A stretch of 10,704 nucleotides of DNA from Chamaesiphon sp. (GTDB taxonomy: Bacteria > Cyanobacteriota > Cyanobacteriia > Cyanobacteriales > Chamaesiphonaceae). Both the position numbers and the translations under genes were made by a program. The stretch spans positions 1 through 10,704 of the forward strand of contig JAJAZF010000413.1 in assembly GCA_026785875.1 (NCBI GenBank). Direction: 5' to 3'. Shown in pieces: positions 1 to 8,253 of this stretch (position 1 is the stretch's first letter; each line of letters starts with the position of its first letter). The notes beneath the pieces are model-generated. The model saw nothing but the letters and a program-made list of their open reading frames with translations, was not told where the DNA came from and searched no databases.

Positions 1-72
1 CAAGATCTGCACCTGTTCCACCAGCGACAATCGATCGATCTGCTGGATCATCTGTTCGACTAAAGGACTCAT
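1..72 (-). CDS. 5' end of an unidentified small gene (partial)
   Basis: Only the first 24 codons lie in the window; the gene runs off the left edge. The readable N-terminus is MSPLVEQMIQQIDRLSLVEQ followed by VQIL, an amphipathic helix rich in Leu, Ile and Gln. The start is secure: an ideal GGAGGA Shine-Dalgarno sits 5 nt before the ATG. Short cyanobacterial proteins with this kind of N-terminus (a helix ending in a 'L-x-x-x-E-Q' pattern) are often antitoxin-like or DUF proteins encoded next to toxin genes, and it follows a toxin-antitoxin pair here on the same strand, but the function cannot be assigned from 24 residues. Confidence 0.7.
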   Translation of the reverse strand, partial: MSPLVEQMIQQIDRLSLVEQVQIL

Positions 73-77
73 ATTTT

Positions 78-83
78 TCCTCC
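78..83 (-). promoter_or_regulatory. Shine-Dalgarno GGAGGA of the left-edge gene
   Basis: On the minus strand GGAGGA lies 5 nt upstream of the ATG at 72. It is the strongest ribosome binding site in the window and fixes the start of the partial gene. Confidence 0.75.
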
Positions 84-230
84 ATGATTAGGTGTTATCT
101 TCAAAATCTGCGCTCATTTTATAATGCTGTATGAAAAGTTATTATGCAGAACATAAAGAGTGTATTTTAGAATCAATCGATTATTTCGATCGATCTCTCC
201 ACCAACTTCGATATATCTCATATTTAATCA

Positions 231-521
231 CTACACATCTACAAGTTCGATATTAATCCGCTTACCGAAGATTCTCGCCGCTCGATCGATCGTATGCAAA
301 GTTACCGAAGTATTTTCAGGATCGAGTAATCGATCTACAGCCGCTCTGCTAGTACCCATTGCTTTTGCTACAGCAGTTTTAGTCATTTGCTTGGTTTCAA
401 TCTCTTGTTTTAGCTGCCAAGCTATAACTCTTTTAATTGCTATTTCATTAGCTGTTGTAAGTAAATCATCTTCATCTAGCAATTCATCTAAAGACGATCC
501 GATATGATAATTATTTTTCAT
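231..521 (-). CDS. XRE-family antitoxin of a HigBA-like toxin-antitoxin pair
   Basis: A 96-residue protein expected to bind and neutralise the toxin encoded just upstream and to repress the operon. Residues about 46-67 (MTKTAVAKAMGTSRAAVDRL) form a classic lambda-repressor/Cro-type helix-turn-helix, followed by 'TLHTIDRAARIFGKRINIEL', which is typical of the end of HigA-type antitoxins where the last strand pairs with the toxin. The N-terminal 30 residues are acidic (DELLDEDDL). The ATG at 521 overlaps the toxin's 3' end by 11 bases and has GAGGT about 9 nt upstream, so the two are translationally coupled. Toxin-first order is that of higBA rather than relBE. Family knowledge supports the role; the exact subfamily is inferred. 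Confidence 0.85.
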   Translation of the reverse strand: MKNNYHIGSSLDELLDEDDLLTTANEIAIKRVIAWQLKQEIETKQMTKTAVAKAMGTSRAAVDRLLDPENTSVTLHTIDRAARIFGKRINIELVDV

Positions 522-870
522 CTATTTCTACCTCTAGTTTGTATTTACGATCCAGTGCCAACTCGATATCTTGCTTGGGTGTTTTTTGAGTTTTCTTGAT
601 AAAAGCGTGTAGTAATACCATCCGTCGATCGTGAATGCAAAAGATAGTATGAACGATACGATTGCTAGATAGATTCGATCTCACCTCATACAATCCCTTA
701 CCTAAAGGTCGGCAAGTTGGCATTCCAATCGGCCAACCAAATTCAACTGTTTTAATATCAGCACCAATGATTAAGCGATCGTCTTTATCCAAATCTTTCA
801 GCCACTGACGTACAGGCTCTTTGCCTAATTCTGTTTGATAAAAACAGGCAGGGAGAATTTTTTCTTCCAT
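511..870 (-). CDS. RelE/HigB-superfamily toxin (phage Gp49-like)
   Basis: A 119-residue protein resembling the phage-derived Gp49-like/HigB family, whose members are ribosome-dependent or free mRNA endonucleases that stop translation when the antitoxin is lost. Visible landmarks are 'QWLKDLDKDDRLIIGADIK' near residues 22-40, the core strand block 'LYEVRSNLSSNRIVHTIF' (60-77) with the conserved Leu-x-Glu-x-Arg, and the C-terminal 'LLHAFIKKTQKTPKQDIELA' (86-105) with Phe-x-Lys-Lys-x-x-x-Thr-Pro. Length is usual for the family. It is the first gene of a two-gene operon; its ATG at 870 follows the promoter at 879-906 so closely that the message has at most a few leader bases. No lesion is seen, so it is probably functional. 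Confidence 0.85.
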   Translation of the reverse strand: MEEKILPACFYQTELGKEPVRQWLKDLDKDDRLIIGADIKTVEFGWPIGMPTCRPLGKGLYEVRSNLSSNRIVHTIFCIHDRRMVLLHAFIKKTQKTPKQDIELALDRKYKLEVEIDEK

Positions 871-878
871 TAATCTCT

Positions 879-906
879 ATTGTATCAAAAATGGTACGGT
901 CGTCAA
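879..906 (-). promoter_or_regulatory. Sigma-70-type promoter of the toxin-antitoxin operon
   Basis: On the minus strand TTGACG (901-906), a 16-nt spacer and TACAAT (879-884) match the bacterial consensus well. Transcription would start at about 871-873, next to the toxin ATG at 870. The spacer and -10 contain an imperfect inverted repeat (GTATC...GGTAC, 882-898) that could be the antitoxin's operator; that role is inferred. Confidence 0.65.
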
Positions 907-930
907 TCATTCTATCTCAATCCAAGTCCG

Positions 931-2377
931 TTAATTAAATCCCAATTCTGCCAAATACCCCGCCATCGTCTCTTTAATCCCGACTAACTTCGCCTCTAAC
1001 CCTTCAATCTCCGTCTGTACTGCCATAATATCGATTTCCTCCTCTTCCTCAAAGGTATCCACATACCTCGGAATATTCAGATTAAAATCATTCTCGGCGA
1101 TCTCCTCAAAAGTCGCTAGATAAGCATACTTCTCAACAGTTTCCCGTCGATCGTAAGTCCCGACAATCTTCGCAATATCCTCCACCCTGAGATTGTTCTG
1201 CGTCTTCACATCCGCATAGTCTCGACTGGCATCGATGAATAGTACATGGCGATCGACTTTATGCCGCTTGAAGATCAGAATCGCCGCTGGTATCCCCGTT
1301 CCAAAGAATAGATTGCTCGGCAACCCCACTACTGCATCGAGTAAATTCCCCTCGATTAACTGTTGGCGAATCTTCCCCTCACTACTTCCCCGAAATAACA
1401 CCCCATGCGGCACCACCACCGCCACCCGTCTGTGTTCTAACGTCGTCGTCTCGATCGTGTGACTGATGAAGGCATAATCTCCCTTCCCCTTGGGTGGAAT
1501 CCCGCGATCGAACCTTTTAAACCTGTCTGTGCTTTTACCATCCTTGGTACTGACATCATCCGCGCCCCACTTATCCAGACTAAACGGCGGATTGGCTACT
1601 ACTACCTCGAACCGCATCAACTTATCATCTTCCAATAGCTTAGGATTGCGAATCGTATCGCCCCACTCAATCCGCGCACTATCCACCCCATGCAAAAACA
1701 TATTCATCTTCGCCAGTGCCCAAGTCCCGCCCGTATTCTCCTGCCCGTAGAGGCTATAATCCTTACTCCCTTGCCGCTTGACGTAATTCGCACACTTAAT
1801 CAACAGCGAACCCGAACCGCAAGTGGGATCGCAAATCCGTTCCCCTGGTTGTGGCGCGATCAATTCCGCCATCAATTCTGACACTTCCGCAGGGGTATAA
1901 AACTCTCCCGCCTTCTTCCCCGCTCCCGCTGCAAACTTGGCAATTAGGTACTCATAGGCATTCCCAATTACATCCAGATTCCCCACCCGCGACGGACGTA
2001 AAGACTCCCGATAACTTAGTCTTGTTCGACTCTTCAATCTGCTCCAACACCTTATCGATAATCTCGCCCAGGTTGGTTTCATTCCGTTGGAGATACAAAT
2101 CATCAAACCGACAACCGACAGGCAGTACAAACCGTTCTCGCTCCAACCGTCGCAGAATCCGCTCCTTATCGTCCCCAAATTCTTGCTGTAACTGCTCGTA
2201 GCGTTCCGTCCACACATCGCTGACGTATTTGACGAACAACATCACCAGCAGGTAATTCTTATACTCACTAGCATCGATCGTCCCTCGGAAGGTGTCACAA
2301 GCCCTCCAGAGGATGTTATTAATTTCGTCTTGATTGGCAGGGAGAAAGGGCAATGTAGCGTTTGTAGCGTTATCCAT
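931..2377 (-). pseudogene. hsdM: Type I restriction-modification methyltransferase subunit HsdM, broken
   Basis: HsdM transfers a methyl group from S-adenosylmethionine to adenine in a type I restriction-modification complex. Two frames carry one protein. The first frame (2377 to about 2000) encodes the N-terminal helical domain, MDNATNATLP through 'LGEIIDKVLEQIEESNKTKL' and 'SGVF', 126 residues. The second frame (about 2001 to 931) resumes at 'LRPSRVGNLDVIGNAYEYLI' and continues 356 residues with 'GEFYTP', the AdoMet motif DPTCGSGSLL (1801-1830), the N6-adenine catalytic NPPF (1567-1593) and a normal C-terminus. The usual 'RNIDFNS...LGQTK...LLEDF' linker is missing at the join, so about 30-odd codons were deleted, not a multiple of three in bases. 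Total 482 of an expected ~515 residues. Start 2377 is chosen over the in-frame ATG at 2494 because homology begins there. No hsdS or hsdR is adjacent. Confidence 0.85.
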
Positions 2378-2494
2378 GAATGCTGTATCTAACTCGATAT
2401 TAGTAATTGTGTCTGAGCGAAACTGGCTAAAATAGCCCAACGCGCCAAAAAATGTATAATTACATTTCAAACCTTTGCTAGTAATGAGTTTCAT

Positions 2495-2520
2495 CGATTA
2501 ATATCGATCGATATTAATCG
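2495..2520. repeat. 26-bp perfect palindrome without spacer
   Basis: Positions 2495-2507 are the exact reverse complement of 2508-2520; the centre is ATCGATCGAT flanked by TTAAT/ATTAA. The symmetry stops at 2494/2521. It sits directly upstream of hsdM and over its candidate promoter, so a dimeric repressor site is possible. CGAT-rich strings are common in this genome, which lowers the weight of the observation. Confidence 0.8.
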
Positions 2521-2525
2521 TGCAA
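2498..2525 (-). promoter_or_regulatory. Possible hsdM promoter inside a palindrome
   Basis: On the minus strand TTGCAC (2520-2525), a 16-nt spacer and TATTAA (2498-2503) make a moderate sigma-70 promoter. It would start transcription near 2491, too late for translation from the ATG at 2494 but suitable for the ATG at 2377. The spacer and -10 lie within the 26-bp palindrome at 2495-2520. Confidence 0.35.
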
Positions 2526-2723
2526 AATCATCGATATTTTTAAAGGTTTGCTCGAACATTTCAGGTGGTGATGGGACGGTTGTAGATGTAGAGTATATGT
2601 CGATCGATGACTCGATTCACCGATCTTGACTGAAATCGCGGTCGATCTAGCGACTCGATCGGATTCACAAGGAGAGATCTAAAAGCTTGAAAGCCACGCC
2701 TAAACCAGAGAGTTCGCTCTAAT

Positions 2724-2777
2724 TAAGTGAATACTGAATCAAGTGAACACTTACTCACTTGATTCAGTATTCACTTA
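2724..2777. repeat. 54-bp hairpin: 23-bp perfect inverted repeat, 8-base loop
   Basis: Arm 2724-2746 (beginning TAAGTGAATACTGAATC) is the exact reverse complement of 2755-2777; the loop is ACACTTAC (2747-2754). Pairing stops at 2723/2778. The right arm overlaps the last codons of the parA fragment and supplies its stop codon TGA. There is no T-tract on either side, so it is not a standard intrinsic terminator. No obvious target duplication flanks it. A small foldback/MITE-like insertion or the product of an inverted duplication at a break point are both possible. Confidence 0.85.
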
Positions 2778-3030
2778 TCCACTTGATTACTTCCGGTTTG
2801 AACTGTTGGGCTTCTTTAATCAGTGCCACTGTTTCCGCCGCCGCCCACACATCGTAAGAACTGGGTTGAACTGGAATCAAGGTTAAGTCCGAAGCTAGAA
2901 TAGCCGATCGCGCTAGAGCCGAAACTCTATGAGCCGTATCGATCGCACAATGATCGTAGTCCTTAGCTATTTCCGGTAAATCTCGATGCAAAGTTTCCCG
3001 CGCCATCGAAATCACCGGAAACAGCGATAC
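2764..3030 (-). pseudogene. Fragment of a ParA-type partition ATPase
   Basis: ParA proteins are deviant-Walker ATPases that segregate plasmids or chromosomes. The readable piece (about 88 residues) begins 'SLFPVISMARETLHRDLPEI', passes the Walker B region 'DHCAIDTAHRVSALARSAIL', and the well-conserved 'LIPVQPSSYDVWAAAETVAL', then ends 'EAQQFKPEV' plus the unrelated tail IKWISEY encoded by the hairpin. The whole N-terminal P-loop (KGGVGKTT region) and the C-terminal third are absent, so it cannot be active. Family members usually have Asp-Gly-Pro-Pro-Arg where this one has Asp-Thr-Ala-His-Arg, another sign of decay. It lies immediately after the hydantoinase stop codon, in the same frame, with about 10 bases between stop and recognisable homology. 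Two break points are therefore visible: near 3030-3040 and near 2780. Confidence 0.8.
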
Positions 3031-3039
3031 TTCGAGATA

Positions 3040-6000
3040 TTAATGAGACCGACCAAAACCGCCGCCGCCTGGAGTCTCAATCTCAAATACATCACCAGCC
3101 TGCATCTGGACTTCCGATCGACCGTTTAGTAATTCGGTTTCGCCATTTTTGCGCTTGACTGAGTTCCGCCCGATCGATCCTGGTTCTCCACCGTTCAAGC
3201 CAAAGGGTGCGATCTCCCGCTGTCCAGATAAGATCGCCGCCGTCATGGGTTCGCGAAACTGAATTTGGCGAATTACACCATTACCGCCTTGATATTCACC
3301 ATTACCGCCGCTGCCCAAGCGGATGGCAAACTTATCAACCAGCACTGGATATCGCCACTCTAGGACTTCTGGATCGGTGAGGCGGGAATTAGTCATTTGG
3401 GTTTGGACGGCATCAGTGCCATCAAAACTAGCTCCCGCACCAGAACCACCGCAGATAGTCTCGTAATATTGATATCGATCGTTACCGAAGGTGAAATTAT
3501 TCATTGTGCCCTGAGATGCAGCCATTACGCCCAACGCACCATAGAGAGCATTGGCGATCGCTTGGGATGTTTCGACATTACCTGCGACTACCGCCGCTGG
3601 ATACTGGGGATGGAGCATCGATCCTTCCGGCACGATAATTTGTAGCGGTGCCAAACAGCCAGCATTAAGCGGAATATCATCCGCCACTAGCGTCCGAAAC
3701 ACATACAGGACAACCGCTTTGCAAATAGCTAAGGGGGCATTGAGATTAGTCGGTTGTTGGGGGGAAGTGCCAGTGAAATCGATCGTGGCAGAGCGCGTCG
3801 CTCGATCGATCTCAATTTGTACCTGAATTTCGCAACCATCGTCCATTGGATAGCTAAAACTGCCAGGATTGAGGACGGAAATCGCCCGTCTGACTGACTC
3901 TTCGGCATTATCCCGAACGTGCTGCATATAGTTCGTAACTGTCTCGACCCCATACCGCTCGATCGTCGCGAGTAAGGCTTGCACCCCGCGCTCGTTTGCG
4001 GCAATTTGTGCCTGAAGATCGGCGATATTCATCTGGGGATTGCGGGCGGGGTAGGGGCAATCGGTGAGGAGAGCTAGTAACTCAGCCGTGCGAAATTGAC
4101 CGCTAGCGACGAGTTGGAAGTTATCGATTAAAATACCCTCTTGCTCGATCGAGGTGCTGTAGGGAGGCATGGAGCCTGGAGTGATGCCACCCAGATCGGC
4201 ATGATGTCCGCGTGATGCAACGTAAAAGAGCGGGGTAGTTTGGGTGGGGAGGAAAATTGGGGTGATGGCGGTGATGTCGGGGAGGTGGGTACCACCGTTG
4301 TATGGGTTGTTGGAGATATAAACATCCCCAGGTTGGAGCGTGTGGTTGGCGCGGATGAGACTAGTGACGGTTTCGCTCATCGAACCCAAATGCACTGGGA
4401 TATGTGGTGCATTGGCGATGAGTTGTCCCTCGCGATCGAAGATGGCGCAACTAAAATCGAGGCGTTCTTTGATATTGACGGAGTAGCTGGTATTTTGGAG
4501 GACGATACCCATTTCTTCGGCGATCGATTTGAGCAGATTATTGAAAATCTCTAGTTTTACAGGATCGGGTCGATCTAGGTTCTCCGCCGTTGGTGCGGAA
4601 GCTGTGATACCTGTAGATTTGTGAGTGAGGATGAGATAATTTTTCTCAGTTAACGTGCCAACCCAATCCGGCTCGATGATATTGGTACCTGTGGGTTCGA
4701 CAATAATTGCAGGGCCAATGATCGCATCCCCAGGTTGGAGGTTGGCTCGATCGAATATTGGTGTTTGATGCCACTTGCCTTTGGTGTAGATTTGAACAGT
4801 TTTGTGGGGAACTGGAGGAGTTGTGCGCGATCTGGCGATCGTTGGTTCTGGAGGTGTTGGCGTGATGCCGATCGCTTCAACTGTGGCTGATTCGACAATT
4901 AGAGCGCGATCTGCCATGCTAAAGCCGTACCGTTGAAGGTAAATTGCCTCAAATTGCGATCGCATGGTATCGACATTGGTATCGAAATCTACGGCTAAAG
5001 GTGCATCGGTGCCAGCGTAACGGAGGTAGAGTTGTTGGACGATCTGTTGTCGGTGGATCTCGATGCCTTGGTCGCTAATTTCCGCTCTTGCAATTCGAGT
5101 CAATCGATCGAGTTGAGTTTGGAGGGTAGCCAGATGCGCCTCAGCCATGGGTAATTCAATAGCTTGCTCTTTCAATACCCGCACATCAGCCAAGCCGATC
5201 CCATAGGCAGAAAGTACTCCCGCATAGGGATGAAGGAAAATCTGTTTCATTCCGAGAGCTTCTGCCAACAGACAAGCGTGTTGACCGCCTGCACCGCCAA
5301 AACTGCACAGCGTATACTCACTGACATCGTAACCGCGTTGGCTAGAGATTTTCTTAATTGCCGTTGCCATTTTATCGATCGCGATCGACAGAAACCCGTC
5401 AGCCATCTCCACTGGAGCGCGGTTATCGCCAGTCTGAGTCTGAATTGCTGCTGCTAGTTCGGTAAATTTGGCAGCAACTATTTCTGAATCGAGTGGAAGA
5501 TCGCCACTCATCCCAAATACTGCTGGAAAGCAGTCTGGCTGAAGTTTCCCCACCATCACATTCGCATCCGTCACAGTGAGCGCACCACCATTGCGATAAC
5601 AAGCGGGGCCAGGATCGGCCCCTGCCGAATCGGGGCCAACCCGATAACGTCCGCCATCGAAATGCAGGATCGAGCCACCCCCAGCGGCGACGGTATGAAT
5701 TGCCATCATTGGGGCGCGAAGACGAACGCCAGCTACTTCGGTTTCGAGGGTACGCTCGTATTCGCCGTTATAGTGAGAAACATCGGTCGAGGTACCGCCC
5801 ATATCAAAACCGATAATTTTGCTAAATCCCGCCATCGCACTAGTTTTAACGGCACCGACAATGCCTCCGGCTGGGCCAGATAAGATACTATCTTTGCCCT
5901 GAAAATGCTGGGCACTAGCGAGACCACCATTAGATTGCATAAACATTAGCTCGCAAGATCGATCGTCCTGTCCGCTCAGTGCTGTCGCGACTCGATCGAT

Positions 6001-6683
6001 ATATCGTCGCAAGATCGGGGAGAGATAAGCATCGACGACGGTGGTATCGCCCCGACTCACTAGTTTCATCAGCGGACTGACTCGGTGCGAGAGGGAAATT
6101 TGGGTAAAGCCAATCTCCCGCACAATCGCAGCTAGTGCTAGTTCGTGTTCGGGATAGCGATAGCCGTGCATGAATGCGATCGCGCAAGCTCGAATTCCAT
6201 CGTTATATGCAGCTTGGAGAGATTGTTTGAGTATATCGTCAGCAACTACGGGAATCAGTTCTCCGCTGAGGGCGAAGAACCGTTCGGTGACTTCCACTAC
6301 CCGCTCGTAGAGCATTTCAGGCAAGACGATCTGTTTGGCAAAAATATCTGGACGATGCTGGTAGCCGATCCGCAGCGCGTCACCGAAACCTTTGGTGATA
6401 ATTAGTAGGGTACGATCGCCTTTGCGTTCGAGCAAGGCATTCGTAGCGACGGTGGTACCCATTTTGACACTAGCGATCGTTTCAGCGGGAATCGGTGCGT
6501 CCGCAGCTAGTTCGAGTAAATCGCGAATCCCCTGAATCGGGGCATCATCATACCGTCAGGGGTTTTCCGAGAGGAGTTTGTGAACGAGAATTTCTCCATC
6601 AGGTCGTCGAGCGATGACATCAGTAAAAGTGCCCCGCGATCGATCCAAAATTGCCAGCGATTAGTCGGTGTTAGTTGAGACAT
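3040..6683 (-). pseudogene. Fused hydantoinase A/B (ATP-dependent 5-oxoprolinase-like), N-terminus disrupted
   Basis: Enzymes of this family hydrolyse 5-oxoproline or N-methylhydantoin-type rings using ATP. The open part (6462-3040, 1140 residues) starts MGTTVATNALLERKGDRTLL, has the second phosphate loop FDMGGTSTDVSHY (219-231), GPAGG (196-200), 'SFGGAGGQHA' (387-396), then the HyuB half from about residue 633 to the typical end ETPGGGGFG. The true start is the ATG at 6683, with GAGGAA 7 nt upstream, encoding MSQLTPTNRWQFWIDRG. There the expected GGTFTDV phosphate loop is lost because one G is missing from a G run (6632-6635), and in the restored frame a TGA (6556-6558) stands where family proteins read ENP-D-RYDDA. 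Adding one base makes 1214 codons, the usual length. An internal start at 6462 would give a protein lacking the first ATP loop. The gene lies 70 bases downstream of the sensor gene, same strand. Confidence 0.85.
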
Positions 6684-6690
6684 CGATTGC

Positions 6691-6696
6691 TTCCTC
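6691..6696 (-). promoter_or_regulatory. Shine-Dalgarno GAGGAA of the hydantoinase gene
   Basis: Minus-strand GAGGAA lies 7 nt before the ATG at 6683. It shows that the original start is 6683, upstream of both lesions, rather than the ATG at 6462, which lacks a comparable site. Confidence 0.6.
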
Positions 6697-6753
6697 TAGT
6701 TGATAGTGGCAGCATAGCAATGGAGATAGCCAGAATGCGACTGCACTTGTAGA

Positions 6754-8238
6754 CTATTTTGGCAACAACTGTGGATCGCATGTCCATTGCCATTTTTGTC
6801 GATCTGGATCGTACTGCACTCTAACTATTTCCGCAGGTGGATCGAGTCGATCTCCATTACTGCGATCGAATTTAATTTGACCAGTCACTCCCTTTACAAC
6901 CTGTTTTCCCTTTTTAAAGGCCAGATCCATTTGTTCGAGTAGAGCTGCACTAGTTTGTAAAGCCACACCATTATTTCTCTGTTGGTATCTAACTAATGTA
7001 TCGATGACGATCGATGCCGAATCAAAGGCAGTAGCACTGCGCCAAGTTAGATTACCTTTTCCCCATAAGTGAGTTCCCAACTGACAAAATTTTCGGGCTG
7101 TTATATTTTTGCTTTGACAGCCATTCGTGGGACTCTGCCAATGCCAGGGTACACAAGCCATAATTTGCGAAATTGACTCTGCATTTTGTTCGTCTAGCCA
7201 ATGTAAAACATTCTCCTGATACAGTGTTGCCGAACCCACGATCCAACAATTCTGTCGATTGATAATCGCGCCGATATTATTCAATGAATTTGGCTCCACA
7301 CCTCCATCTGCAATAATAATGACAATATCGACTTGTTGCCGATCGATTTCTCCTAAATACTCGCGAACTTGATAGTAGTCAGCACTCAGAGATGGATAGG
7401 GAGTCAAACAAGTAAATTGTGCGGAATATCGCTCTAAATTACCTACTGTTGCTTGGTAGCAAGACTTGCTATAACTACTATTGTGATTGTAAATAATCGC
7501 TACTTTTACCGCAGCTCGTTCGCTAAAATGAACTGCTAGCATCTCGATTAGATGTCGAGCATTAACTAAATCTAGTGTCGTTAGCCGATAGAAGGCTATA
7601 CTATCAAATGAGGATAACTCATCTGAAGTACTACTAGAGTTAATTAAGGGGATACCAGATCGATCGTAAATTGCTAAAGCTGTCGCGGTCATTTCGCTAG
7701 AATAATGACCGATAACTGCCACGATCTTTTCCTGCGGTGCTAACTTTGCCAATGCTGTCGCTGTTTGATTAACAGAATCATAGAGATTTTGGTTAGTGGC
7801 TTTAAGCCAAGCACTTAATGCTTGATAATATAATCCTTATTGATAGTAAAGAGTACCACTTTGCTGTAATTTAACGATATTGTGATCTGGAGGATACAAA
7901 AATATCTCTCTACCAAAACTAGCTTGGAATCCATCATCATTTAGTTGAGATGGCGGATTTAATCTAAAACCCTGAGCAGGATCGAGTAAGAAATTGAGAA
8001 TCCTCGCCCAATTACCTGCGATTTCCTCTTGCTTTTCAACCTCTTTAGTCTGTTTGATTATTAAAGATGTAAATCGAGGATAAATATTTTTACTTAGTCT
8101 GTCACCTATTTTTTGACTTTTCCCTTTTTCATTATGGAATATAAGATTAGCAATTTCTTCTCGTGTATATCCTAATAATGCAAGACAAATGACTGTTTTG
8201 TCGATTGCCTCTATTTCTAGTTTTAATTCCTCGAACAA
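6754..8238 (-). pseudogene. HTH plus periplasmic-binding-fold (branched-chain amino acid receptor-like) protein, split by TAA
   Basis: Two open frames, 8238-7840 and 7836-6754, are in the same phase and separated by one TAA (7837-7839); across it the protein reads SGTLYYQ-stop-GLYYQALSAWLKA, so CAA to TAA is the simplest event. The N-terminal part has a helix-turn-helix-like segment (residues about 13-58, 'ALLGYTREEIANLI...QKIGDRLSKNIYPRF') as found in cyanobacterial sensor/effector proteins, then a short TPR-like 'YYQxGLYYQALSAWLKA'. The rest is a type 1 periplasmic-binding domain (Leu/Ile/Val receptor family): 'EKIVAVIGHYSSEMTATALA', 'SGIPLINSSSTSDELS', 'VKVAIIYNHNSSYSKS', 'VDIVIIIADGG', ending near 'GQIKFDRSNGDR'. 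The first strand-helix units of that fold seem to be missing between WLKAT and NQNLYDS, suggesting an additional in-frame deletion. No signal peptide or membrane segment remains. Start TTG (8238) is preceded by AAGGA and an in-frame TGA. Confidence 0.7.
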
Positions 8239-8253
8239 TCGATCCTTGCGTCA

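Larger units (their letters stand above)
2378..2763. other. Non-coding gap between hsdM and the parA fragment
   Basis: No convincing reading frame was found in either direction. The gap holds the 26-bp palindrome, the possible hsdM promoter, a CGATCGA-rich stretch around 2600-2670, and the left arm of the 54-bp hairpin at 2724. All three minus-strand frames beyond the hairpin were checked for a continuation of parA and none resembles the missing C-terminus. Confidence 0.6.

Noticed and set aside
1235..2201. Several plus-strand open frames opposite hsdM
   Set aside because: They are antisense shadows; the minus-strand frames carry recognisable methyltransferase motifs.
1952..2217. Programmed frameshift in hsdM
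   Set aside because: A simple slip would not restore the protein because about 30 conserved linker residues are also missing at the junction.
2378..2494. Extension of HsdM to the ATG at 2494 (39 extra residues)
   Set aside because: The extra residues do not look like the family, there is no ribosome binding site, and the likely promoter would start transcription at about this ATG.
2724..2777. Intrinsic terminator at the long hairpin
   Set aside because: No run of T follows on either strand, and the arms are AT-rich and far longer than usual terminator stems.
4240..4554. Gly/Val-rich plus-strand frame of 104 codons
   Set aside because: It lies opposite well-conserved HyuB sequence and has low-complexity composition expected of a shadow frame.
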